Shown here one piece after another: positions 8,971 to 18,464 of a stretch of 58,352 bases of DNA; the stretch's first letter is position 1, and each line of letters begins with the position of its first letter. Source of the stretch: Kiritimatiellota bacterium (GTDB lineage: Bacteria; Verrucomicrobiota; Lentisphaeria; Oligosphaerales; JAADHN01). The notes below the pieces were generated by a model, which searched no databases, was not told the DNA's origin, and saw only the letters and a list, made by a program, of their open reading frames with translations. The position numbers were made by a program, and so were the translations under genes. The stretch lies in NCBI GenBank assembly GCA_013151865.1, contig JAADHN010000005.1, forward strand, positions 1 through 58,352, written 5' to 3'.

Positions 8971-10323
8971 TCAGAACGCCGGCGGCGGGCGCGAAGTCAT
9001 GGCCTCGTACGTTTCCGGCATACGGTCTCGCGGGCCGATGGCGCGCCATTCCCCGACCCACGGCAGGACCGGACGGGCGCCCAACTCGACGTCGGCCGTC
9101 ACCAACCCCTCCCGGCCGTCGCTGGAGGCCAGGATGCGCCCGAGCCGGTCGATGACCAGACTGTTGCCGCTGTAGACCGACGGTACCATGTACACGCCGT
9201 TGTCCCGGGCGCGGACGCGAAACGTGGTCTCCCCCTCGACCCGTCCGTCCCGGTCCGGCCACGTGTTGCCCCAGGTGGGAGCGAATACCATTTCGGCGCC
9301 GCGCATGGCGAAGCAGGCGGTGGCCTCCGGGAAAAACCAGTCGTAACAGATGGCCATGGCAATGATACCGAAATCGGTTTCGAACACGGGGTATTCCGTA
9401 CCGGGCGTGATCCCTTGCAGCCATTCTTCGCGCGGCAGGTGCACCTTGCGATAACAGCCGGCGACGCGCCCCTCCCGGTCGAGCAACACGGCCGTGTTGT
9501 ACAGCGTCTCACCGCGGACCTCGGGCAACCCCGCCACAACCCAAAGGCGGTTACGCCGCGCCGCTTCGCCCAGGCGGGCCGTAGACGGACCGGGAATCGG
9601 TTCGGCACAGTCCCAAGCCCGCTTCCCCGTGCCGGGCACGGTGAGGGTTTCCGGCAGGCAGACGATGTCCACTCCCGCCTCGCCGGCCGCGTCCACCTGG
9701 GCGCAAAACAGATCCAGGTTCCGCTCGGGCGTGCTGTCCCGTGGTATCAGCCACACCGTCCCGACCCGCACCTGTCGCGGCGCGGGGGGCGACCCCGGAG
9801 TCATCCCCGCGAACTGCCAGACGCAACGGCCGCCTTTGAGCCACTTGACATCCAGAGCGAGGCGTGCAGCGTCGGCCCCCTCGGGCGCCTGCAGCACGTC
9901 GCGGAACTCGAACGCACCGTCGTGCACGAACGGCCCCCGCACCAACATCCCGGCAGGATGGAGTTCGCGCTCTCCTTCGAGCCAGGTCACACGCATCATC
10001 AGCGATTGCCGCGGGTTCGGAACGCCGCACAGCCGTCCCGAGCCGGTCATGCCGTACCACTGTCCCGCCTCAACGCCCTCGATGCGTTGTTCGACGCGCA
10101 TAACGCTCCAGGGACGGCCCGGTGCGTCGAAGACGAGGCCGCCCTCCGGCGCCGGTCCGACACGGCACGCGGCCGCCCTCCAGGCCGGGGGGCGCGGCAC
10201 CCAAGCCCTCGGCGCCTCTCCGCCGGTCGCTTCGAATCGCGGCTCCCGCACGAGCCCGCCGTCGGCCGCACTTGGGGCCGTCGCCGCACAAGCGGCTGTT
10301 GCCGCCGCATGATTGCACCCCAT
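8971..10323 (-). CDS. Carbon-nitrogen hydrolase with N-terminal accessory domain
   Basis: This is a nitrilase-superfamily amidohydrolase of 450 residues. The three catalytic residues are visible: Glu in CLPETL (about 224), Lys in YRKVHLP (about 292) and Cys in ICYDWFFPE (about 325). The catalytic domain occupies only about residues 180-440. The first 170 residues form an extra beta-rich region (WSVMRVEQRIEG, LALDVKWLKGG) that looks like a carbohydrate-binding-type domain, which is unusual because most family members are about 270-300 residues. Start choice is uncertain: the ATG at 10323 is used, but a TTG at 10401 in the same frame would add 26 residues, and neither has a strong ribosome site. 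The substrate is unknown; amides or N-carbamoyl compounds are typical for the family. Confidence 0.8.
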   Translation of the reverse strand: MGCNHAAATAACAATAPSAADGGLVREPRFEATGGEAPRAWVPRPPAWRAAACRVGPAPEGGLVFDAPGRPWSVMRVEQRIEGVEAGQWYGMTGSGRLCGVPNPRQSLMMRVTWLEGERELHPAGMLVRGPFVHDGAFEFRDVLQAPEGADAARLALDVKWLKGGRCVWQFAGMTPGSPPAPRQVRVGTVWLIPRDSTPERNLDLFCAQVDAAGEAGVDIVCLPETLTVPGTGKRAWDCAEPIPGPSTARLGEAARRNRLWVVAGLPEVRGETLYNTAVLLDREGRVAGCYRKVHLPREEWLQGITPGTEYPVFETDFGIIAMAICYDWFFPEATACFAMRGAEMVFAPTWGNTWPDRDGRVEGETTFRVRARDNGVYMVPSVYSGNSLVIDRLGRILASSDGREGLVTADVELGARPVLPWVGEWRAIGPRDRMPETYEAMTSRPPPAF

Positions 10324-10494
10324 TTTGGACCAAAGAAATGCCACTGTCCCAGCCTTTCCTGTTGCTCGAAACACCGCAGGGCTTGGCTCGGTCGTTCTCA
10401 ACCGGCTGTCGCACGAATCGCCGACGCGTCTCGTCGCGGTTGTGCCAAGGCGGATGCGACAGACCCTATTCCGAAAGATCGAGACCGCAGGGAG

Positions 10495-13299
10495 CTACTT
10501 TCGAGTCACCCAGATGGGGGAAGACCAAGCCATCTCCCCGTCTTCCTGGATGCAGCGCAAATAGTAATAGGCTTTGCCGCCGGCCGGGAGAGCGGCGTCC
10601 TCGAATTCGAGACTGTGTCGGTTGCCGGCGGGGTCTGTGCTGTAAATGAACTCATTGTTGCGGACAATCTCGATCCGCCGAATCTCGCGGGGAGCGATGA
10701 CCGTCGCCTGGAACCGCGGAGCGCCCGCGATCTCCACTTCCTGTCCCATGACTGCCGGTCCCATCCGGAAATCGAGCACAATCACCTCGGTGGCGGCATA
10801 CGTACGGCGGGCGCGCAAGGCCTCGAGTATGGCTTGCCGGGAGTGGTCTTTTGCGTAAACGCAGGCATAAGCGCCGTGGGTCAGGCCGTGATCGGAACTG
10901 GCGATCAGCCCCACCTTCACGCCTTTGGCCAGAGCGTCCCACACATAGTGCCCAGGCAGTTTGACCCGGGCTTCGCGGGGCGCGCCGAGGAATTCGTAAG
11001 AGCCCCGGGCCTGGAACATCTCGGCCACGGGTTCCCACCGGGGGTCCCAACGGCTCCAATCGGTGGCGGCCGCTCCGTCGGCCAACTGGTGCGGAATGAC
11101 CACGGCGTTCCGGCCCTTCAAGGCCCGGAAAAGATCGGCGGGGGCGTCGTCCTCGAGGCACGGTTCTCCCCGTTTGACGTACATGACGTTCTTGTGTCCG
11201 CCGCGCACCCGCATCGAGCCGCCGTGCTCGTAGCCGTAGATGGGCGTAAAGCGGTCGCGGATATAGAAGAGATCGCAGAGCTTCTCGGATCGCCACCACA
11301 TGTACTCCTGCAGCGGCCGGGGCTTGCGGTCATACCGGTGTTCGAGGATGTCCTGATCGTGATCCGAAATCCCGAGGAAGTCGAGCCGGACGGCATTCAA
11401 CGCGTACCGATACGTCTCCAACAGAGACCCGTCACGAGTCATGCCGCACCGTGAAATATCGGTGTGCCGATGGAGGTCGCCGAAAAGGAGCCGGTACTGC
11501 TTTCCGCCGGCCCGAATGGTATATGGGGCGCGTTTGGGTTCATTGATGTCGCCCGCCGGCTGTTCCGGCTGTTCCGGCGTCAGTTCGAGCGCGACGGCCT
11601 GTTTCGCCAGGGGAACGGTCGCAACCCACACGTTGTTATTGATGGGGACTTCGGCTTTTTCGACGTGCCGCCCGTCACCCGGGTATGCGACCCAAAGCCT
11701 CCCGTCCGGCCCCCACGCCCGACTGAGGCGTTGGTCGTTTCGCCCCCCGCTGCCGAGCAGGAGCGCGGGCCGGCTCCATGCCCCCCCATCGTACCGTGTG
11801 ACAAACGTTGCCCAAATGCCGCGGCTCTGTCGGACCTTCCCGCCCGTTCGCGCGTTCCATCGAATAATGGCGGAGAGGTGACGTGCGAACAGGACGGGGC
11901 GCCCCATGGAATCGACGGTCAGTTCGGGAAGTTCCCACATCCCCCGCAAGTCGGGACCGAGCGCCGCCCGGAGAGAGGCTGTCGGCGCCAGGCGCCTGCC
12001 GTTGCTCAGGCAGACGAGACCGAGGCGGCGCGTGCGATGAATTGCGGGCCGGGGTTTGCCGTGTTTCCCCCAATTCGGCCCGCCGTCGTCCCAGGCCACC
12101 CAGAGACGTCCGTCGGGAGCGTAGGCCGCCGTTGCATGGGCTTCGCGTCGAGGCGTCCCGGCCACAAGGATCGGCTTCGAAGGGGCGGCCCCGCCCGGGG
12201 GATACACCCGAAGGAATACGTCGAAGCTGCCGTTCCGATAGGAATCCCAGACAACAGCCAGGCGGCCGTCCGGACCGACGGCGACGGACGGGCCCCAATC
12301 GTCCCCGGGGTCCGTGGTGACCGAACGAACCTCACGCAGCCCCCCCACGGTAAGCTCCCCCATGAGGATGTCGTACTGCCCGTCCTGTTCCGCCTGCCAG
12401 ACGAGCCGCACCCCGCCGTCGCGGCCCGCGGCGAGTTTGTGGTTGAAATCGCTCCCCGGCGAACGGGTCAACTGCACGGGCCGACTCCACTTGTCTCGGT
12501 CCCTGCGCGCGGCCCAGAGGTCCCACCGGCCATCTCGGTTCTCAGACCAGACCGCCCAAACTCCGGCTTTGCCGGCGGGCGCCAGCACGACCCGAAAAAA
12601 ATCACCCCGGTGTTCCGTCAGGGGTGCGGGGCGAGACCAGACGCCGCGCGGGTCCCGCACGGCCCAGAGCAAGACATCGTTCTTGCCGTCCCAGGATTGC
12701 CACGCGGCCCAGACACGTCCGTCCGCGGTGCAGGCGATCCCGGGGAATTCGTCCTGGCTCCCGGCGTCACTGAGCTGAACCGCCGCCGGCACGCGCTGGA
12801 CGCGAAAACGTCCATCGAGGAACGTCGCCGTCCCCTCTGCAGTCATCCGGGCCAAATCGACGGAAAACTCGCCCTGCTCGGAAACAAACCGGACGCGCCC
12901 GGTTTCGGCGACCTTCCCCAGGGAGACCCAAATACCCTTGTTCCGCCTCATGACCAACACCCGCCGCCGCTTGCCCGGCCGCGCCCGCGTCCCCCAGGTT
13001 CGGCAGACCCAGGAATTCTCCGAAACTCGATCACCCGGCTCGAAAAGCATCGGACGGACGGTTTCCACCCGGGCCCCGACCGCGGAGACCGACCCGGTGC
13101 ACACCGTGTTGGGACCGAGACGCTGCTGGACGAACTCCACCAGCAACGCAATACGTTCTCCCCGCGAATCCGTTGGAGCGGCACAATGTCCGCTCCCGGA
13201 CACGACGGCCACCAGGAGCGCGGCGAGCATCCCCCGCCGAATGCAGCGCCCCGGAAAAAGACTTCTTTCCGGTCTTGTCGAACCTCGGTTGCGAATCAT
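10495..13299 (-). CDS. Secreted beta-propeller + PHP/DUF3604 metallohydrolase-like protein
   Basis: This is a 934-residue protein. The ATG at 13299 opens a signal peptide (Arg-rich start, then MLAALLVAVVSGSGHCA) and follows GAGAGGA. Residues about 170-570 carry repeated blades with Trp/Asp signatures (VWAAWQSWDGKNDVLL, WAVWSENRDGRWDLWAARRD, RLVWQAEQDGQYDI), as in TolB- or sialidase-like propellers. From about 600 a PHP-type domain of the DUF3604 family begins: GDLHRHTDISRCG, ISDHDQ, YGYEH and SSDHG supply the His/Asp metal ligands. A C-terminal beta domain ends the protein. PHP domains are metal-dependent phosphoesterases, while the activity of DUF3604 is not established. The gap to the transglutaminase gene upstream is 67 bp, so co-transcription with the MoxR operon is possible. 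Confidence 0.85.
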   Translation of the reverse strand: MIRNRGSTRPERSLFPGRCIRRGMLAALLVAVVSGSGHCAAPTDSRGERIALLVEFVQQRLGPNTVCTGSVSAVGARVETVRPMLFEPGDRVSENSWVCRTWGTRARPGKRRRVLVMRRNKGIWVSLGKVAETGRVRFVSEQGEFSVDLARMTAEGTATFLDGRFRVQRVPAAVQLSDAGSQDEFPGIACTADGRVWAAWQSWDGKNDVLLWAVRDPRGVWSRPAPLTEHRGDFFRVVLAPAGKAGVWAVWSENRDGRWDLWAARRDRDKWSRPVQLTRSPGSDFNHKLAAGRDGGVRLVWQAEQDGQYDILMGELTVGGLREVRSVTTDPGDDWGPSVAVGPDGRLAVVWDSYRNGSFDVFLRVYPPGGAAPSKPILVAGTPRREAHATAAYAPDGRLWVAWDDGGPNWGKHGKPRPAIHRTRRLGLVCLSNGRRLAPTASLRAALGPDLRGMWELPELTVDSMGRPVLFARHLSAIIRWNARTGGKVRQSRGIWATFVTRYDGGAWSRPALLLGSGGRNDQRLSRAWGPDGRLWVAYPGDGRHVEKAEVPINNNVWVATVPLAKQAVALELTPEQPEQPAGDINEPKRAPYTIRAGGKQYRLLFGDLHRHTDISRCGMTRDGSLLETYRYALNAVRLDFLGISDHDQDILEHRYDRKPRPLQEYMWWRSEKLCDLFYIRDRFTPIYGYEHGGSMRVRGGHKNVMYVKRGEPCLEDDAPADLFRALKGRNAVVIPHQLADGAAATDWSRWDPRWEPVAEMFQARGSYEFLGAPREARVKLPGHYVWDALAKGVKVGLIASSDHGLTHGAYACVYAKDHSRQAILEALRARRTYAATEVIVLDFRMGPAVMGQEVEIAGAPRFQATVIAPREIRRIEIVRNNEFIYSTDPAGNRHSLEFEDAALPAGGKAYYYLRCIQEDGEMAWSSPIWVTRK

Positions 13300-13366
13300 C
13301 AGTATGGTCCTCTCGAAACATGCGGCGACAGTCGGACTTCGGATTCGAGGCGTGCACCCACATCGC

Positions 13367-15895
13367 TCACCTGAAACGCGTACCCAGGGCGGCATGGATG
13401 CGCATGGCGGCTTGAAATACCTCCTCAACTTGGCGGTCGGCGACCTCACGGGGACTGAACAGTGCCGTCCGAACGGCGGCGGCGATCTTTTCGTATTCGG
13501 CGCCGATCCCCTGACGGCGGCGGTGGAGCCAGTCGGCGTATTCGCCGATGTCCATTCCCGGCGGGCGACGATATCCGCGCAAACAGAGCAGTTCCCCGGC
13601 CATTTCGGCCGCCAGAAAAACGGTTTGCGGTGTCCGCAACGGATAGACCCGTCGCAGCTCGCGCCGCAGTCGCCGAATACGGTAACGCCGGTAGATGCGG
13701 GCCCAGGTCCGCCGCACCCTCTCCTTCTGGACCACAAGTCCGGCGACAAGCAAAAGACTGAACGCGGCGACGCCGCGCGTCCACGGGGAAAGTCCGCGAA
13801 CGAATGCGGTCACGCCTCGGACGAGCCGCCCCACGCGGCTTCCCGCGTGCCGCCACCACTGCGAGATCCCTCCCGCAAGTCGTTTCCAGAGGGCGTCAAG
13901 GGCGTCCCGAGCGGCGGCGCCGGCGGCACGTACGGCTGCCGGGACCCCACCGGGGCCGGCGGCCGCATCCCGAATCTCTTGGGTCCGCTCAAAAAAACTT
14001 CCCACCAAACGAGAAACCGCCCCTTCCTCGGCGTCCTTTCGAGCGCCCGCAACCACTTCGTCCTCGCCGCCCTGCACCATGGTCGCGGCCGCCAGCTCGG
14101 GGGTGCGGAGGCTCCATTGGTCGCCGAACGGGTCCTGGAAAGCGCCCAGCAGGCGGGGCACGGTCCTGAGAGAAAGCGCGGCCGGCGGCACGCCGTCGAA
14201 AGTGAGCCAACCGTAGGGCTGGACGAATATCTGCGCCCAGGCATGTGCGTGGTATTCATACACTTCGAAACACTTGGTCACCAGGTTGAAGTTGCCCGGC
14301 GCATAGCCGGCCGCAACTCGGGCAGGCAGGCCCGTGCTCCGAGCCATGACCGTCAGCGCCTCGGCGAAATGAATGCAATACCCCCGTCGCGATTCGAGCA
14401 GGAAGTACTCCAGTGGTCCCCGTCCCGGCGGCGGTGCGGTGGGCTCAAGAGTATAAGTGTAATTCTCTCGCAAGTAATTGCGCAATGCCGTGGCTTTCTC
14501 GAGATCGGACGCGGCGTCCGCGGTGATCTCGGCGGCCAATTGCCGGACTTGTTCGCCGACGGCATGTTTGGGCAAACGCAGATAGTGTTCCCTGGGCAGC
14601 GGGTCGTACCAGACCGCCGTCCCCTGCGGGTCGGGCCGGAAGGCCACGGCAGACACGCACGTATACTGGAACGGCGTGGCGGGCGTTTCGCCGCGCCGAA
14701 GGGTGGCCCCGGCCCAGGTTCGCCGGATAGGGACCGCCGCGATGCTAGAGGCGCCCTGCGTCGAGGTCGGGTCCCACCAAATCTGGTTCATCCTGAATGC
14801 GGCGAAAAGGCGGGGAGAAACGACTTTTTCGACCGTAAAGTTCTGTTCCACGCCGACAGTGTTCCGCGGGATGGGCCGACGGAGCACGGCGCGGGGCGAA
14901 CGTTCAAGTTCCCGTGACGTCCGCCAAGTCTGTCCGTCGTACACGTCGTACAGTCGTGCCAGCCAGTAGAACTTGGCATTGCATCTGACCCGAAAGACCA
15001 AGTCCTGTCCGGCCGCAGCGCGTCCGGCGCCTTGAACGGAGCTGATGGTATTCCGCCCGACCCATTCCGGAGTGAGCCGGCCCCGCTCCCGCCCCGCCTC
15101 GCCGGGCGTACCATGATCAGTCAAGTCCGAGGGGCCGCGCTGCCCGGGGGCTTCTTCCGGTGTGCGCGCTCGCGGTTTCCAGAACCGAAAGAACTCGATG
15201 CGTTGCCAGGCGGGATAACTGACGGGCGCCAAGCCGACGGACGGGCGCACCGGCTGGGGAAGCAGCACCGCCAGCGCGAACCAACCGGCCAGGAAGATCC
15301 CCAGGTGCAAAACGGCGAACAGTCCCGGCCGGTTTCGCACGCCCCGGTCGAGACTGCCGTATGTCCCCGTCGTCCCAGCCGGCGGAATCGGGGCGCCGAG
15401 TCCGGCGGTTCGAGAGGCGTACGACAGGAGGAGCACCACCACCACGAACACCAAGGCCGCGGGCAGGTATGCGGGACCGGGGGCGCCAACCCCGCCGTAT
15501 CCCGCCAGGACAGCAGCCAACAGGACCGCCAGCGCGTATTCCCGCTGGTTGGCCCGAAGGAGCAACGGGAGAAGAAGAATGCCCAATGTCTCCCCCAGGG
15601 CAAGGTCCGACGGAACGCGCCCGAGACGGCCGTAGCACCACCAGAGTCCTCCGGCAGCCAAGAGAACCTGAAGAGCACGCCGAAAGCTGTCGGGCAAAAA
15701 ACGCATCGGAAGCCGGCCCGACAGCGCCACAACCGGAAACGCAATCATCAACCCCAGGGTGAGGGCGGGATCGCCGCGCCCCCAGAGCGCGCAGACCACA
15801 CCGAGTTCAACCAGGACCACGATACCGATCTGGCGGAAAACCGGAATCACTCGCGCCCGGTGGCGCCCGTGAAAATGTGGGGTATTACGAAACAT
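13367..15895 (-). CDS. TgpA-type membrane transglutaminase-like protein (DUF3488/DUF4129)
   Basis: This is an integral-membrane protein of 842 residues. Residues about 15-235 contain six or so hydrophobic segments (DUF3488 region). A periplasmic transglutaminase-like domain follows, with the Cys-His-Asp triad visible: RRGYCIHFAEAL (Cys about 503), YHAHAWAQIF (His about 555) and WLTFDGVPP (Asp about 568). A last membrane helix lies near 715, then a DUF4129-like tail. The start codon overlaps the 3' end of the DUF58 gene by 11 bp, indicating translational coupling. This architecture, next to moxR and DUF58 genes, is the standard companion set; its role in the cell envelope is plausible but unproven. 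Confidence 0.9.
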   Translation of the reverse strand: MFRNTPHFHGRHRARVIPVFRQIGIVVLVELGVVCALWGRGDPALTLGLMIAFPVVALSGRLPMRFLPDSFRRALQVLLAAGGLWWCYGRLGRVPSDLALGETLGILLLPLLLRANQREYALAVLLAAVLAGYGGVGAPGPAYLPAALVFVVVVLLLSYASRTAGLGAPIPPAGTTGTYGSLDRGVRNRPGLFAVLHLGIFLAGWFALAVLLPQPVRPSVGLAPVSYPAWQRIEFFRFWKPRARTPEEAPGQRGPSDLTDHGTPGEAGRERGRLTPEWVGRNTISSVQGAGRAAAGQDLVFRVRCNAKFYWLARLYDVYDGQTWRTSRELERSPRAVLRRPIPRNTVGVEQNFTVEKVVSPRLFAAFRMNQIWWDPTSTQGASSIAAVPIRRTWAGATLRRGETPATPFQYTCVSAVAFRPDPQGTAVWYDPLPREHYLRLPKHAVGEQVRQLAAEITADAASDLEKATALRNYLRENYTYTLEPTAPPPGRGPLEYFLLESRRGYCIHFAEALTVMARSTGLPARVAAGYAPGNFNLVTKCFEVYEYHAHAWAQIFVQPYGWLTFDGVPPAALSLRTVPRLLGAFQDPFGDQWSLRTPELAAATMVQGGEDEVVAGARKDAEEGAVSRLVGSFFERTQEIRDAAAGPGGVPAAVRAAGAAARDALDALWKRLAGGISQWWRHAGSRVGRLVRGVTAFVRGLSPWTRGVAAFSLLLVAGLVVQKERVRRTWARIYRRYRIRRLRRELRRVYPLRTPQTVFLAAEMAGELLCLRGYRRPPGMDIGEYADWLHRRRQGIGAEYEKIAAAVRTALFSPREVADRQVEEVFQAAMRIHAALGTRFR

Positions 15896-17117
15896 CGCTC
15901 AACACGCGTCTCAAGGGGAGGCCCGGAGCGAGGAGGACGGGTTCCGGCCGACCCGGAGACCGCTTGCGGTTCGGGGCCGACCGATTCAAGCGGCGATCGG
16001 GCAACCGCCGTTCATTCCGAAAACTTTCCGGGGCCGCACAGAACCATCGGACGCCCATGCCGTGCTCGGCGAGTACGTCGAGGGCGCGCCGTAATTCCTC
16101 GTCCTCCGAGAGGCTCAAGCAGAACACGGTGCTGTCCGGCGGCAAATGTTCTCCCAAGCGGAGGGCCGCCGGAGCCAGGGGGGCCGGGCCGGGACGGAGG
16201 GCCGCCAGGCAACGAAGCACGTCCCACTCGGCTTGGGCGGACAACATGGGCGGGAGGATGAATTCCCGTTCCCCGCCGGTCGCGAACGCGGTTTGGCAGT
16301 AGAGGCCGGCGGCGTGCCGGCAGATGCTGGCCGCGGCCCGCACCTGGTATTCGAGGTTCGACCAGTAGGACCGCCCGCTGACGTACCGGGCCTCTGCATC
16401 CAGAAGTATGGCCACCGAAGCCACGGCGTGCCGCTCGAACTCCCGGACCATCAGCCGCCCCAACCGCGCGCTGCTTTTCCAATGAATGTGCCGCATCCCG
16501 TCGCTGGCGTTGTACTCGCGGACGCCGTAAAACTCCTGGCTGCTCCCCGCGGCGCCGAAAGGCGTTCCTGTCGGGGCGACCACAGCGCGACGACGGCGGA
16601 TATTGAGTTCCGGCAACGGTTCGATCCCAGGGAGGACCAACACCTTGCGTGGCAAAGAAAAGCGACGTTCACAGAGAAACAGACCCGCCGGGTCGCCTCC
16701 CCGCAAGACGACGCGGTCGAGCATGTAGTCCCCGCGCTTCATGGCCAGAATACGGCGCGGAATCATTCGACGCTCCCGCGGACCGAGCGACGGCGCCACG
16801 ACCGTTTGACGGCACTCGAGGCTGAAAGGGCAATCTTCAACGATGAGAAAAGCCTGCCGCACTCGGTTGGCCCGGTTCTCTATCAGCAACGGCATGGAAA
16901 CCCCCCGACCCGCGGCCGCTTCGCCGATGGGACCGCGTTCGAGGGAAACGCGCCGCGTGGACAGCAGAGCCGCTCCGAAGCTGGTGAGAACAAGCGCCGC
17001 GCAACCGGCCGCCAGCAGGAATGGCAGGAAACTGCGGTTCACCACGGCGACGGCGAACCAGATCACGGCCCCCGCAGCGACGGCCCACCCCCGGGTTGTC
17101 GGCCGGATGATCCGCAC
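15885..17117 (-). CDS. DUF58 domain protein
   Basis: This 410-residue protein has two N-terminal membrane helices (about 12-28 and 30-50) and a cytoplasmic-type region carrying the DUF58 signature: EFYGVREYNASDGMRHIHWKS, then SARLGRLMVREFE, near residues 195-225. The fold is vWA-like in the family. It uses a GTG start directly after the TGA of the FHA-MoxR gene (no intergenic base), and its end overlaps the transglutaminase gene. DUF58 proteins are thought to act as partners of MoxR AAA+ ATPases in assembling metal or cofactor complexes or in envelope stress response. The specific client here is unknown. Confidence 0.9.
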   Translation of the reverse strand: MRIIRPTTRGWAVAAGAVIWFAVAVVNRSFLPFLLAAGCAALVLTSFGAALLSTRRVSLERGPIGEAAAGRGVSMPLLIENRANRVRQAFLIVEDCPFSLECRQTVVAPSLGPRERRMIPRRILAMKRGDYMLDRVVLRGGDPAGLFLCERRFSLPRKVLVLPGIEPLPELNIRRRRAVVAPTGTPFGAAGSSQEFYGVREYNASDGMRHIHWKSSARLGRLMVREFERHAVASVAILLDAEARYVSGRSYWSNLEYQVRAAASICRHAAGLYCQTAFATGGEREFILPPMLSAQAEWDVLRCLAALRPGPAPLAPAALRLGEHLPPDSTVFCLSLSEDEELRRALDVLAEHGMGVRWFCAAPESFRNERRLPDRRLNRSAPNRKRSPGRPEPVLLAPGLPLRRVLSDVS

Positions 17118-18407
17118 TCACGCTTTCTCCCATTTCTCGATCGGCAAACTGTTCAGAATCCCCTCCACAACCTCTTCGGAATCCGACCATTGCGCGCGCG
17201 CCTGGAACTTGAGGGGTAGCCGATGGCTGAGCACGGCCCGGGCCACGTCGCGGACGTCGGCCGGGAGCACGTAATCGCGCCCCTGGAAAACGGCCCGAGT
17301 CTGGGCCACGCGCATCAGGGCCAGGGACCCTCGGGGACTGCAACCGTAGGCCAGGGCCGTGTGCTCGCGGGTCGCTTGGGCGAGAGCGACGATGAAGTCT
17401 TTTACACGGTCGGAAACATGAATCGTCCGCACCAGGGCCTGGCATTGGACAATGTCGGTCGAGCGAACCACGTAGGTAATGTCGTTGATGGGGTGTCGCT
17501 CGGCCTGACTGGTCAGGATATCCTGTTCGACGGCGGCCTCCGGGTATCCCATGCGAAGCCGCATGAGGAATCGGTCGAGCTGGGCCTCGGGCAGCGGGTA
17601 CGTCCCGTGGAAATCCACCGGGTTCTGAGTGGCCACCACGAAAAACGGCTTGGGCAACACGTGGGGCAGGCCGTCCACGGTGACCATGGCCTCCGACATG
17701 CACTCGAGCAGGCTGGACTGGGTCCGAGGCGTTCCCCGGTTGATTTCGTCGGCCAGAACGACATTTGCGAATATGGGCCCCGGCGTAAACACGAACCCGT
17801 TGGTACGTTCGTCGTAAACGTTGACACCGGTGATGTCGGTGGGGAGCATGTCGGGCGTGAATTGGATGCGTTTGTAGTCGCCGCGCAACGACTTGGCAAG
17901 GGCGCGCGCCAGCATGGTCTTGCCGACGCCGGGGACGTCTTCGATCAGGACATGGCCGTCACTGACCAGTCCCATCACGACCATGCGGATCACCTCGTCT
18001 TTACCGCGGAGCACGCGCCCCACGTTGGCCACCAGGCTCTCCATGGTCGCCCGGAGAAAATCGAGGTCGTACGTGGGCGGCCCATCCTGGCAGGCTCGGG
18101 TGCCGCCATCGGTGTCGAATTCATCATAGACCAGCACAGTGGCGCCGGCCTGAAGCACGTCCCGGTGCTTGAGGGGGGTGGGACCGGACACGGGCTGCCC
18201 GTTGAGAAAAGTCCCGTTGTGGCTTTGCAAGTCTTCGACGACGACCGAACCGTCGTCGGCCACGGTCACACGGGCGTGCTGTCTCGACACACCGGGGTTT
18301 TCGAGGACCAGGATATTGTCGGGACTGCGTCCGATGGTGGTCATGCCCGTGGGCAAGGGGAATTCCCGGCGAATGCCGGAACTGTCTTGGATAATGAATT
18401 TCGGCAT
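17118..18407 (-). CDS. FHA-MoxR AAA+ ATPase fusion
   Basis: This 429-residue cytoplasmic protein has an N-terminal forkhead-associated domain (about 1-100). The FHA phosphothreonine-binding motifs GRSPDN, SRQHARV and SHNGTFLNG are all present. A MoxR-type AAA+ ATPase follows (about 125-429) with Walker A PGVGKT (about 165), Walker B VVLADEINRG (about 222) and sensor FVVATQNP. Standalone MoxR proteins are about 320 residues, so the FHA domain is an added regulatory module. That suggests control by Ser/Thr phosphorylation, although no kinase gene is in the window. It is the first gene of the tight MoxR-DUF58-transglutaminase operon. Confidence 0.93.
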   Translation of the reverse strand: MPKFIIQDSSGIRREFPLPTGMTTIGRSPDNILVLENPGVSRQHARVTVADDGSVVVEDLQSHNGTFLNGQPVSGPTPLKHRDVLQAGATVLVYDEFDTDGGTRACQDGPPTYDLDFLRATMESLVANVGRVLRGKDEVIRMVVMGLVSDGHVLIEDVPGVGKTMLARALAKSLRGDYKRIQFTPDMLPTDITGVNVYDERTNGFVFTPGPIFANVVLADEINRGTPRTQSSLLECMSEAMVTVDGLPHVLPKPFFVVATQNPVDFHGTYPLPEAQLDRFLMRLRMGYPEAAVEQDILTSQAERHPINDITYVVRSTDIVQCQALVRTIHVSDRVKDFIVALAQATREHTALAYGCSPRGSLALMRVAQTRAVFQGRDYVLPADVRDVARAVLSHRLPLKFQARAQWSDSEEVVEGILNSLPIEKWEKA

Positions 18408-18464
18408 GTGTGGGATCTCGGCTCAGGCCTGCCCGCGCCGGGTGGGCGGGGGTCGGGAGGGGGT

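Noticed and set aside
5456-9175. Very long open frame on the + strand (1239 codons)
   Set aside because: It is the exact antisense of the secreted TIM-barrel-like gene. It lacks a signal peptide, ribosome site and recognisable motifs, and arises from high GC codon usage.
8950-13374. Long + strand open frames opposite the hydrolase and PHP genes
   Set aside because: The - strand frames contain complete catalytic motifs and export signals; the + strand translations are Arg/Pro/Gly-rich and motif-free.
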